Part shown: one piece after another, positions 47,826 through 59,258 of the stretch
Layout of the letters: each line of letters begins with the position of its first letter
How positions within the stretch are numbered: the stretch's first letter is position 1
DNA from: Lithospermum erythrorhizon
Taxonomy: Eukaryota > Streptophyta > Magnoliopsida > Boraginales > Boraginaceae
Direction of reading: 5' to 3'
NCBI GenBank assembly: GCA_019722365.1
Contig: JADFUC010000464.1
Span: forward strand, 496,001-560,000
Length of the DNA stretch: 64,000 nt
Made by a program: the position numbers and the translations under genes
Notes under the pieces: model-generated
Databases searched by the model: none
Seen by the model: the letters and a program-made list of their open reading frames with translations, nothing else
Told to the model about the DNA's origin: nothing

Positions 47826-49071
47826 AATGTAATGATCGGCAAGCTACTTAATATAGCCCTAAACTCATTGTTGATGGTAAAAATTTATTCAATACGTATC
47901 CAAATTAAATTGATTAATTAAGTTCCAATTCAATAAGTCATATTTTAGAATTTAGTTAATTAAATCATACAGTCCAATTAAATATTTACATGTGACGTTT
48001 ATTACCAAATTATAAATTGTTGCATTGAAAATTGGATCTTTGAATTATGGCCCGATATATGAGAAATAAGATCATAATAAATAATATTTCCTCTAAATAA
48101 ACATGTGGAAATAATTAAAGAGACAGTTTTGAACAAATAAAAGAGACTTATCGATCAAATCATATAATTGTTATTTAATTAAATTGAAGAATAATTATTG
48201 GGAGGTCCAAACATATCGTCATTTAAAAGACCCCGCTTGCCTACCTCACCAATGTATATAAGAACGACGCGCCTCAAGACCTGGCTTGCCACAAATGTGA
48301 ACATGTAAGAACCACTCACACTCAGAACGACCCCCCAACAAATGCAGAGTAATCGCCGGTGTTCTAACCCGTCGAGAGGCACACTCACGACAAAGCCCAC
48401 GTCTGCCGTGACAGGCTCGCGACAAATTATTGGGAGCCCAAGTTTAAAACCAATCGAAGCCGAGGTCCTAGCAGAGACCAATCGAAGTCCAAAGTTCAAT
48501 TGCCTCAAGTTCAAGTTCAAAGCCTCGTTTCGACACTCAAAATGTCTATAACAGAGACATTTCTATTCATTTGAGGGAACTTTATTTGCAGCAAGACAAA
48601 GCGCACAGTAAAAGCCTCTACACAAATCGCAGGTAATTAATTTACATCGCTTTTCAAGTCGCATTCAAACTTCTGCCTCAATCTTCGGGGATCTTCAAGC
48701 ATTCGAATCTTCAAACATTCAAGCTCTTTCAAATCTTCAAACATTCAAGCATCCACGCAAGACGTTTGTCTGCTCTGACCAGCAACATCCAAGTTGCTCG
48801 GTTACGAGTGCTCAACAATCAAGTTCAAGAACAAGTCGCTACACTGGATTTTGTAGCGTGAAGTAGAATCAGAGGAACAAATAGAGATTGTACTCAAATC
48901 ATATCAATAAATATTTCTTTACAACTGCTTACTTTCTTGTTTTTAATCATCATCTTTCGACTTAAAGAAATTTGTTGTTACACTCATCAACTAGACAAAA
49001 GGTAGACTAAGCTTCAACGAAAATTGTTCCAGAATAAAACGAAATTAATGATCGGCAAGCTACTTAATATG
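47826..49071 (+). mobile_element. LTR-like block between 25-bp direct repeats
   Basis: A 25-bp sequence containing gatcggcaagctacttaat occurs at about 47828-47852 and 49046-49070. Between them, 48170-49010 has promoter-like tatataag (about 48255), a GC-richer transcribed-looking part, and tcaataaat (about 48903) before AT-rich text, the order of U3-R-U5 of a plus-oriented solo LTR. A 25-bp duplication is too long for an LTR-element target site, so the mechanism is unclear. Confidence 0.4.
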
Positions 49072-49098
49072 ATAGTTGACTGTAACAGCAACCATTTT

Positions 49099-49400
49099 TT
49101 AGAATTGCAATGCATGATGGATTTGAAATCTAAAATGACAAGAACAAAATAACAGAGTACCTTTAATTATGCATATAGCACCACGTCGGTTGAAGAGTAA
49201 ACAAAATATGTCCAGCACTCGAGCCATTCCTTGAAGACGATCAATGTAACCTGCAGAGAAAATGAACAAAACAAGCACAATGGCACGACTCTCTTTGGCA
49301 TGTATGAGCTCCATGCGGTGTGCTAAAGAAACTAAACAAGCCGACGATCATCATCTAGTCTTCTGTTTCCTCTCTTTCACTCTGTGAAAAGACACAGCAG
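49099..49400 (-). other. 3' flank of DGK with exon-like segment
   Basis: On the minus strand a ctgcag acceptor (about 49254) leads an open segment GYIDRLQGMARVLDIFCLLF that ends at a gtactc donor-like site. It lies downstream of the DGK stop and may be a spliced 3' UTR or alternative 3' exon. I do not recognise the peptide. Confidence 0.3.
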
Positions 49401-49695
49401 TAAACAATTGAATTTGCCGAGTGTTAATTTGTAAATTACAAGAGGGTGCTTCCTTTGAATACACTATGTTCTGAACAAGGCTAAGGTTGATATACAAGAT
49501 TGTTTCACTTACAAACATCTTAACTTCACATAGAAGAACTCTACCTATCTACTCATATGCAGACATTTCAATTTTCAAATAAATGTTTCAATATATTTTC
49601 AGCAACATCTCGCAACGAGAAAAAAAGCCAAGTAAAGAAATAAATAAAGCTGCTATTAACCAATAAAAGACGGAAGCTAAATGTTATATTTTTCT

Positions 49696-52600
49696 CTAGG
49701 ATAACCGTATTGCCATCTCTTGAAGAAGAGCTCGCTTCTGTGATGCATTAATTACATGATTGGATTCGGCATTCTCAAGCACATCAGCAATTATAGCAGC
49801 TGCATGACCAAGAGGCTCCTCTGCTGCTCTTTTGAGCATAAAGGCCTGTGAAGAAAAGAACCATTATAATTTATACACTAGTGTCATACAGGATGAGTAT
49901 CAAGTTACCACAGCACATGAGATTATACTTAAGCTTCATTGATTCTTCGGTCTTACCATAAGCTAAAAGTTCGATTTGGGGAACAAGTCTATCTTCAATT
50001 CGATTACCACTAAAGGAAAAGATCATGGAATAATCAGACTGAACATTTGGGGTTAAAAGAGACTAACACTATATAAGGTTCAATAGTATGTGTAGGAAGT
50101 AAGTTCTTGAAGGAGCTCCTCCACTATATGCACCTAACTGACTATTCTTTTGAGCAATTATACTACTAGTTTTTTTTCCAAGTCATAGGAACTAGGAAGT
50201 ATCGTTCTCTACCTCGGGCTCTTTCTCTTTCTTCTTTAATTCAGAATTTTCTTCTCATGTCATTGTTTTTGAAATTTCAGACCATGTCTGTGTGTGCAGT
50301 CTATGATTAGGCATGCATTATTTCATCGGTAGTCAGCGTCTTACTGCCTAAACTATCGAACTCTTGTGCCAGTAGTGCAAGATCTCAACGACATTAAAAC
50401 TCTCTATGCATGGGCCATTTGGAATTGCTAACATAAAAAGCAAGGGGGGAAGCAACCTGTCCATGAGCAAGACACGAGGAGTACATGATCATGAAGCACA
50501 TGGTCTCCATCTATCTGTACAGGTAAGGCATTATAAAGCTGAATCTTTATCAGTTGGCCCTGAGCAAGTCTCCTAGCTCTAGATAACCCTATCTGTCAAT
50601 TGCAGTGTAAACAGTAGATATCAAATGTATTATTCCAAAAGCACTAATGTCCTACTTCAAAAGGTAAAATAAGGGAAAAAGGGAAAAAGAACTAATTGTA
50701 ACGATCCAGAACCCCAGGATCGATACACTATTAGATTTGATGGACTGGCTGTACAAACCACCACAAGGCTAACAACACATTTTATCATCACTCACATGTT
50801 CTTTAAGAAGATTTCCCAGGGGTTCGCTGCGAGTCAAGCAAGCTTAGCAATGGCATCTTGATAGTATGAGTAGTTCCAATCAAATCTTATCAATACTAAT
50901 CACATCACCCATTCAAGTGTTGGGGTATTACACTAATACTTTCAGATAAACTATTCACTATAATTAAGCTATAATTTACATTCAGACATGATAAGAACAG
51001 GGACCCGTCTATGGTCTTAGGAATGGCAACCGCACCAGAGATTCAAAATAAATTACAGCAATGCTATAAGATTTGTACCACAGAAGCTGTAAAAATCCTG
51101 TCTCTGTTGCCACTGGCCTTACCTGAAGTTTTCCAAGATGCCATGTCCCTGAAATGCTGACAACTTCCAGTATCTTATCATGCATGGATTGAGGATCAAA
51201 ATTATCGTAAGTTTCATCCTCATTCTGCCACAAGTCCACTCCGCCCATATAGCTGCCAATGTTGGCAACCAGGATGCCTTCGGCATCCTAAACAATGATA
51301 AGAGAACAAATAGTACATTGATGGAGAAGGGAAAAAAACTACTAGCTAGCGACCAAAATTTCCACAAACCTCTGGAACCTCAATCTCTTTTCCATCTACC
51401 TCAACACGTAATTGCCATGGAAAATCTTCAAATGTCCTATCCATAATAGTCTTGGCCCCTTCTCTTGCATAAAGAACTTTGTTCATAAACTGAGCACAAA
51501 TGAGACCACATCAGGATAGAGTTTATAAAGAGTTGAATAAGTCAGATTAAAAAACATGAAAAAGAAGCCTGCCTTTTTCTACTTTATTTCTTTTAAATGG
51601 CAAGTTGGGGTTATAAGAAAATTAAAAAATTATAGGGTTGTGTATCCATGTAGACATACAATGTTCATATTAAAAAAAGAGTAAGCTAAATGGTCTGGGA
51701 GAAATAATGGAGTACTAAATTCCAAACAAAAGGCAATATGCAGAGACTCCTACCGATGAATCCGTATTCCGCTTTCTCTCCTTCTCAATTTCCTAAATAA
51801 TTAGAGAATAACAAGAGAGGCTCCGAGCAGTGTTCAATAATACAAGTAAGAACAAGTAAGAACTTGTAGCTTGATGAGGCATTTAGTGACCATCCAGAGG
51901 CTACCAGTTTGAAACCTCAAAATGTGATTATACTCGATCTATCAGAGATGTATGCAATATCTTTGAGAAAATTGAAGATAAGACTTGGGCAACTTAAGAA
52001 AACCTGTTCAAATAAGTTTCATGCATACAATCCCAGTAATAGGAATTCACCACTAAAACTTGGTTGGTAAATGATCAGCAAGTAGTTCTTATACAAAACT
52101 CATAATATACAAACCAAAAAAAAAAAAAAACTTGTTCAAATACACAGCAACTGAAAGTCTAATAACAAGCTTACTCTAGTGCACCAAAGATTAATATAGA
52201 AGGAAAGAACCTAGAAAAAATTGGGATGCTAAGAAATTGTTTCCTTTTTAACTCTGCTGTCCAAGGAGACTCATACAATAACTAAAGTATGTGGTTCTAA
52301 GAAATTGGCAGTACCTGGTTGTAAAACTTCTCAGGATTCTCCTCCCTAAGGTTATGAATTTCAAGTGCGACTTTTGCATCACAACCAACCCCTGCAAAGA
52401 TGTAACCAGATAAAATATCACGATTCTATAATGAATAGGAAGCGCAAATATGTTTATGTACCAGCTGGAGGGGAACTTTGTGAAAATAGTATACGATAAT
52501 GCATAATAGCAAACTGAGGTAGCTCATAAATGGTAAATTATAATCAATAAATCCCTAAAACATTGTCGGGTTCTAGATTTTGATTGTTGACCTTTTAAAT

Positions 52601-55306
52601 CTTAAACTCAAATATTTTTGTATATGTTCTATAATAGTTGGTGAATTGATAGTATTGTTAACGTAAACTTAATGGGATATTAAGTTATATTTTACTTGCA
52701 CAATATGAATATAAAGATTTTTTACTCACCTCTTACATGTTAATCCCCCCATATTTTTCTTTCATTTCTTGTTCATTCCTCATTTCCCTCCCTTCTTCCC
52801 GATTCGTGTTTCAACTATTACATAACTAATACCTAGGCACTTTAAACTCAGCACTTAATTTTTATATATCATAAAACATCCTTTTTGTTATCTACCATAT
52901 TTCCATATACAGCAATACTAAGATTTCACAAACCACTTGCATATAAAAGCACTGGCTAGTCCCAAAGCTAATTTCTCAACATACCAAGATAGTTATTCAT
53001 AAACATGGTTTTTGCAACTTTTTCTTGCTGATTTACAACTGCAATCTTCCAGCGGTCAAGGATTGTAACAGCAGCATGTTCAAGTTGCAGCAAAAATGCA
53101 AAAAGGCCTCCTTGTCTCTCGACTGATCCTAGACCAGCACCCCAAGAAAGAACTCGAGCTAAATCATTACCAGTTCCAGCAGGAAGAATAGCTACTGGAG
53201 GGGGAGACACAAAATTCTGCTTGTCAATTGCATTTAAGACCCAACCAACTGTACCATCACCTCCACAAACAAGGATCCTGAAGTGTGGCACCCTTCTAAA
53301 TAGATAAAGTCCAAGCTCTGGTCCCTGTTTGGACCCCAACTCAAATACCTATGAACATAATCAACAAGAATAATCATTTAATTTGATCTTGCAGATCAAA
53401 GGTGTATCGAGCAATCAATGTATACATAACTGTCCTCAAATTAAGATACATACATCTACAGAATAGTTAAGCCACACAGCAAATCACTGAACAAACTTCA
53501 CGTCTTCACCATGATACAATCATAACAGTAAGATTTCAGTTACCATTAATTATCACATGAGTTGTTAACTTCAACAACTTCAGAAATGTATGCTACGATG
53601 GCAGCTTGGTAGAACTTATGCCAAGATAGCATAAGACATATATAGGCCTACTGATGATTCTATCAAAGTAAGAATAAGAAACAGCACAAAATAATGCAAG
53701 TTGGAGAATAGGCATATTGTTCCTAGATGGAGCGTAATTTTATCGAGTTTCAATGTACAGAGAAGGAAAGGCAGAGAAAAGAATTTACTCGCCAGTCAAC
53801 TGGTGAGAAATATTATATATTGTAGCATCGGTCAATTGTTGAGAGAAGCTTGCCCAAACCAAGAAGAGGAGGGAATGTGGTATTAATCAGTCATTCAGTC
53901 TATTGGTCCGTACAAAAACAAAGTGAATAAAAAATAAAATAAGAAGTGCTGACCTGAAGCTTACTTTTAATTATATTAGGGAACATGGAAAGATGAAAAT
54001 ACAAGGGATTTGACTTTTTAAACAGAAAAAAAGCAGCACTTTGTGGAAATTTTCATGATTGCAGGAATCAGCCAAATATTAGATGATGACTCTAAACCCA
54101 CCAAAAGAACTTTGTATGTATTACCTGAGCAGGATTCAGGAGAACGTTTAATCGACGTATGAGTGAATCTCCTCGCTGAGCTCCACTTTTTTTGTTGATG
54201 AACACCAACAAGGGCCTTGCTTCTGGTGGCAAATTGATAAATTCATACCTTGGCTTCATACCAGCCAACTGCAATTCCTCTTTCTTTCTCGCTGAGGAAC
54301 TTCTATCAAATGTGGGATTTGGATCCAACTTCTTTTCAACCTTTTCTCCTTGCAAATCCACGCCATCGTTGTCCATGTTACAGTTACCATTCTCCTGGAG
54401 CGGGGTTACGCAATTAACGTAATCACTGTATGCAGTATGTTCTGAAGATGTATCACTCATATTGCTACTATTACCAATTTCGCCAGAGGCATCATTTACT
54501 TTTTTGTATCTTTTACTTTTACTTCTAATGGTAGCACGTACAGAAGACGCTATCTCATTGGCTCCATGGGTGATGGAACTTAATATTCCACCAGAACTTG
54601 GCTTATGCAATTCTTTAACATAAAGAGGTGATAAAATAAGCCTTTTGAAAGGGCCCAAATCACAAATGTCACCAGTTTCAGTTGACATGCTTCCATGGCA
54701 ATCAACATGAACCAAGCGTTGACACCATAGACAACACCATATAGGGGATCCTCCAAGGAAGGAATCACTGCATGGCTCCTCACAGTAACTACAGTACAAA
54801 GATTCATCAGGTTGATCTTCTACTTCTATCCACTGTACAGACCACTGATGCACAACATGCTCGTAACCTACCATAGATACACATTTGCAATCCCTTTGAG
54901 CATTTTTTGAGCAGTTCGGATGAGCTGCCGCACCGCATATGGCACAAAGGTAAATAGAACTGTCTGAAGCTACCCTGGGACCCAGACCTTGAGACGGTGA
55001 CCCAAACTTTAAGCAAACACAGCAGTTTAGATTTTTAGCACGAGATGCAGATTCCAACTCCCAGGTGTGTGGAGCCACAGGAGCCTTATCTCTTGCTTTT
55101 GGATTTTTCTTCGATCTGGCCATGGCTTTCATCCAACTAAGATTGATATTTCTTCTCCACTGAAAAGCTGTGTATAATATAGTCAGAAGGCCTACCAAGC
55201 CAGCGATAAGGCAAGAGATGATAAAGAGGCGAGATTCTCCCCTTTCAGCTGGATACTTGGTGAACCAACTGGCGACCAAGATATCAGATTCTTCATTATC
55301 ATCCAT
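49696..55306 (-). CDS. DGK: Diacylglycerol kinase, cluster I (DGK1/2-like); exon 6 out of frame
   Basis: Seven exons: 55306-54125, 53348-52985, 52391-52315, 51489-51370, 51287-51123, 50592-50457 and 49845-49696; about 730 aa, as in Arabidopsis DGK1. The enzyme phosphorylates diacylglycerol to phosphatidic acid. Residues 28-48 form a membrane anchor, followed by a basic stretch. Two Cys/His-rich C1 domains lie at about 80-141 and 153-215. The DAGK catalytic domain has [31 protein letters not shown] and [16 protein letters not shown]; the accessory domain has [38 protein letters not shown] and [10 protein letters not shown]. Exon 7 is intact and ends AIRLS. Exon 6 is 136 nt, not a multiple of 3: it starts [20 protein letters not shown], but the part after VQIDGD has lost homology and regains it out of frame only at HGQ. 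Spliced as drawn, translation would end early in exon 7. All other junctions keep phase. Confidence 0.9.
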
Positions 55307-55959
55307 TCCTAAAACTATATAATTAACATACAACCTATCCGAATCTAGTTAAAATCCCCCTCAACAAAATTCATCGCGTACTTCAACTACTTCTACAAAT
55401 CAAATTAAGTATTCAAAAAATTCTTAAGAAACTTCACAAATCCAAATTGCAATCAACTAGCCTTCTTTATCAGTATGACAGTCAAACAAATTCAAGTCCT
55501 AAAGAAGAAAACCATGAGAAGTTCATTCACAAGTTTGCAGTTCAAACACACAGCGCAAACAGCTAAATGCGACAGCAATAGGCCTTAACCTGACCTCACT
55601 TCCCGATAGAGTCAATTTGAGCTCTGCAGAACAAACATGCACGTTATAGAGCCTCAAAAGCAAGTCACAAAATATCAAAGCAAGTCATGCAAAACCAACA
55701 TTCCCCCCATAGAATAGTCCACATTCTACTCTTCCTTGCCTTCCTCCGTCTAGATAATTCTTACAACACCAAATTAAAATACTCTCAAAGTATTCACTCA
55801 CACCTCCGAAACTATCTACAATCTGTATTTAACACTTCCCAAACTCTCAACCTTCACCAAACTTTATAACTAATTTCACATTTCATATGTTACACGCTAG
55901 CAACACATTTCCAACCCTAAATCATATTATCAACTATCAAATAAAATACTTGCACAAAA
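55307..55959. other. Upstream region of DGK gene
   Basis: AT-rich 5' flank and probable leader. No TATA box was assigned with confidence. Confidence 0.35.
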
Positions 55960-56255
55960 CTCCCTCCAACTCAAAAAAAATATCGTCCAGTTTAATTTTC
56001 AATTGTCAAAATTAACCAACTTTTCAATCTTCATTGACATGAATCACTTTGATTAGGATCAAAATTATCATGTTACAAGTAAAGTACGTTAAAAAGACTA
56101 TCATTTAATATTTTTTACATCATATATTATACACCATACACAAAAATACTCTACTTCAAAATGTAAAAAGTCAACTATTAAAATTCAAAAGTAGACAAAA
56201 TTCAATCTTATTGAAAATGCACTATCAAAATTCAATCTTTTTGAAATAGAGGGGG
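55960..56255. mobile_element. Stowaway-like MITE upstream of DGK
   Basis: It begins ctccctccaactcaaaaaaa, and the reverse complement of the right end begins ccccctctatttcaaaaaga. The two ends form an imperfect terminal inverted repeat of the ctccctccgt class. About 296 bp and non-coding. Confidence 0.7.
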
Positions 56256-57604
56256 TATTAAACAAAAAATATCATCACCATTCAACAGACAAAAAAAATC
56301 ACCATTTTAAACCATAAAAATTCCAGCAAAATTGGAGGTAAAATAAAATATCACATTAAATATATCAGCCCAGTATAATACATTTCACATACAAACATAT
56401 ATATGCATAAAAATACAATTTTTATGAACAAATATACAAAAAAATTGCAAAAATTACAAAAAAAAAATTGCAAAAATTTACTCACAATTTATATTAAGTG
56501 TGTGAATAATGATCATGGGGGAGCAAACCCTAATGAGGAAGATATAGAAAAGGGGGAATATATGAATCCCACTATTTACTTTATTGCTTTTTCAATTATT
56601 TTATAAAAAATGAAAAGATTATCTTTATGTTTTATTTGTTTGTCTTAATATTTTGTTTATGATTTCAGGGATTTGGTTTATTAAATTTAATTGATTTCAT
56701 AACAAAAAAAAAAAAAATTGATTAAATTTAATTGATTTTCATAAATAAATAAATAAAATTGTTATGAAGATTCTGTTTGGTGGGATCAAGGAATCAGAAA
56801 GTGAAGTGTGTTACAAGATTCTCATGGCCCGTTTGCTATGGGCAAAAGCTATTTCCAACACACGAGACACGCGCAATTATCATTTCTCTTTAATAATGTA
56901 CTCGAGTTATATCGAGTGGTTCGCTCGGCTCGTATGAAACTCAATTCGGTCTAAATTGAGCTCATTAGCTCGGTGAACCGTCTCGGTAGCTCGTTTGCAC
57001 ATTCATATACTTCTTTGGTATTATTTCAATTTCTTTGGTATTATTTTGTTAACATCTATTACAAAATAGTGCATTACTTGCCTTGCTAGATTTTAATTAA
57101 TTTTAAGAATTAATTAAATAATTAATCTTTTTTCAATCTAATTGAATTTGGATTTTGAAATAAGTGAGCTAGTTCGGAGCTCGGCACGGAATAATAAAGA
57201 ATCGCCCAACCGACTAACGCTCGTTGAATGATTGAGTTGATGCAAACATATTTTAGCTCGGAATCAGCTCGTTTACGGCTCTATTCGCCCTTCATATTTT
57301 TTTAACCGAACATGTATCCCATTTGTTCGCCGTATTACCGAACGGTCATACCACCTGTTTGTTTTGATCATTTTCAACCGCCCAAGTGTTGTGTTGTATT
57401 GTGGGACGAATGACCAAATTGGTCGATGGTTTGATGAACTAACACACACTTTGACAAGAATTGAGATTATAGAATATATAATGCCAAAGCAAGAAAAACG
57501 AAAAATTATACCGAATAAACTTTGAACTCAAATATATAGTACGCAAAAAGTTAACAAATTGTTAACTTTAGAATGACCTACTACACATTAAAATTAAACG
57601 ACTT
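56256..57604. other. Intergenic; repeat-like gctcg-rich block
   Basis: At about 56900-57300 the words agctcg, gctcgg and ctcgtt recur on both strands, the texture of a dispersed plant repeat also seen at 63930-64000. No gene. Confidence 0.45.
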
Positions 57605-59258
57605 CTAAATTCCTATCATAAACTCAGAAAACTTGGACTCTTCTAGCAAGCAGCCTGCACGACGAATTTGTTCGTTTGCACCAATGCAGTTAGCTGGTGT
57701 CCCGAATAGGGCTCGAGTTGCTGGGACCGAACACGAGTTCTTACCAACACAAGCCTGCAAAATTTATGTATACGTTAGTGAAATTACAACTAATATGTTA
57801 TCACAATTAAACTTAACAACAATTAGTATATATCATCATAAAAATTTGGGAGATTAAAAAATCATACATCGTGCAAGATTTTAATTGCAGCCTGGTTGTC
57901 AACAGCACAATTACTGGTTTCAAATGCACCACAAGTTCCTAGAGTATTATCACCAAAGCCAACAAATTGAATACTTGAAATTGGATGCTTATCACATGAG
58001 AGTTCCATGGTCTTGTTTTCAGCCACACTAGCACAAATTGTTCCAGGCCTAACAGTCTTGAAACTAACCAGCGATGGATTTCCACCAATGTTATGACCGT
58101 TCACCCAAGCGAAGCCTTTACCGAGTCCTTCCAAATCCACCACAACTGGATCTTTACCTAAAGGAGTCTTGAAAGTTGTCTAAAAACATAAACAAAAGTA
58201 TTAGAAATCAACTTTGTTTTCATTCTTGAAAATATGAAGTAATTAATTTAACATTACCTTGTACCAACTCATTGTCCTATTAGTTGGAATGCTTTGAGCC
58301 TCCCATGTTGGGACAGCAACTGAACAGACTCTATAAAATTCTGTTGTTAAGACTACAAACAACTTGTATGTCCATGTATGGTTTGACAAATCCTTCACAA
58401 TGGTCTCATCACCTTTTTTGCCTACAATTTGGTGCTAGATCAAAATTTGGCCCATAATTCTGTCCAAATAGAAAATTAATTTTGAATATATAATACCTTT
58501 CAATAAGGAGGCAGAGGAACTAGGGACATGGAGAGTCAGAGTCTCTCTTAATTTTTTAGAAAAAAAAATTTATTACATTTACAAAAAATTATAGCTTATT
58601 CTTTTTAAAAACTATTGCTCAGCCTCCCCTCTACTTATATTTTTCCTCAGATACGATCAATTAATCCGCTACCCTTATATAAAAATCATGATTCCGCCAT
58701 CACAAGGAAAAATATATAACACGAACACCAACTAACAAACTCTCTAAAAAGAAAAAGAAAAATGTGGAAAATACCTTTAAGTTGGTCCACTAAAAAATAT
58801 GAGTTCATTATTTCCGGAATTTAATTTGGTCTTGTTCTCTAACGGGAAGTGGATGATATCAGGTGAACTCCATTGAGAACTTATAAATTAATCATAAGTT
58901 AATAAAATAATGTTACGTTAAAGTAATGACATGAAATTAAATGTAATAAAAAATTGCATTGCTCACCTAAGTATTCTCCATTCACATATGGATGGATGGC
59001 TTGACTTGTACGTCTTGTACCATTCACTTTTAAGCTCATATCTCCACTCCAAATTGGATCACTCTTATCCAAATTAACACTATGTACAATAATTAAAATA
59101 TATTTAAATTAATTTGTCAAAATAGACTAAACAAAAGAAAAATTAGTGTAATGATAATAAATAAGAGGGTACATAAAATTAAATTACCTAGTCATATACC
59201 ACAAGTAATCACTAGCATCATTGTCCCTTTTCTGGTCAACAAGTTGACTAATAGAAAC
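57605..59258 (-). pseudogene. 3' remnant of GH35 beta-galactosidase gene
   Basis: Readable exons on the minus strand are: about 59258-59190 (TVSISQLVDQKRDNDASDYL then WYMT), about 59085-58968 (SVNLDKSDPIWSGDMSLKVN through NGEYL), a decayed piece near 58880-58790 (FPLENKTKLNSGNNELIFF then stop), 58421-58258 (KKGDETIVKDLSNHTWTYK to TMSWYK), 58179-57868 ([20 protein letters not shown] through the SUEL lectin-like part to KILHD) and 57754-57605 (ACVGKNSCSVPATRALFG to stop). Plant BGALs are cell-wall enzymes removing terminal beta-1,4-galactose from pectic galactan and related glycans. Only the C-terminal galactose-binding and lectin domains remain; the catalytic barrel is absent. NGHNIG is fused directly to [14 protein letters not shown], removing about 65 residues normally between them. 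Upstream, similarity stops at 59259, where LTR-like sequence begins. Confidence 0.88.
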
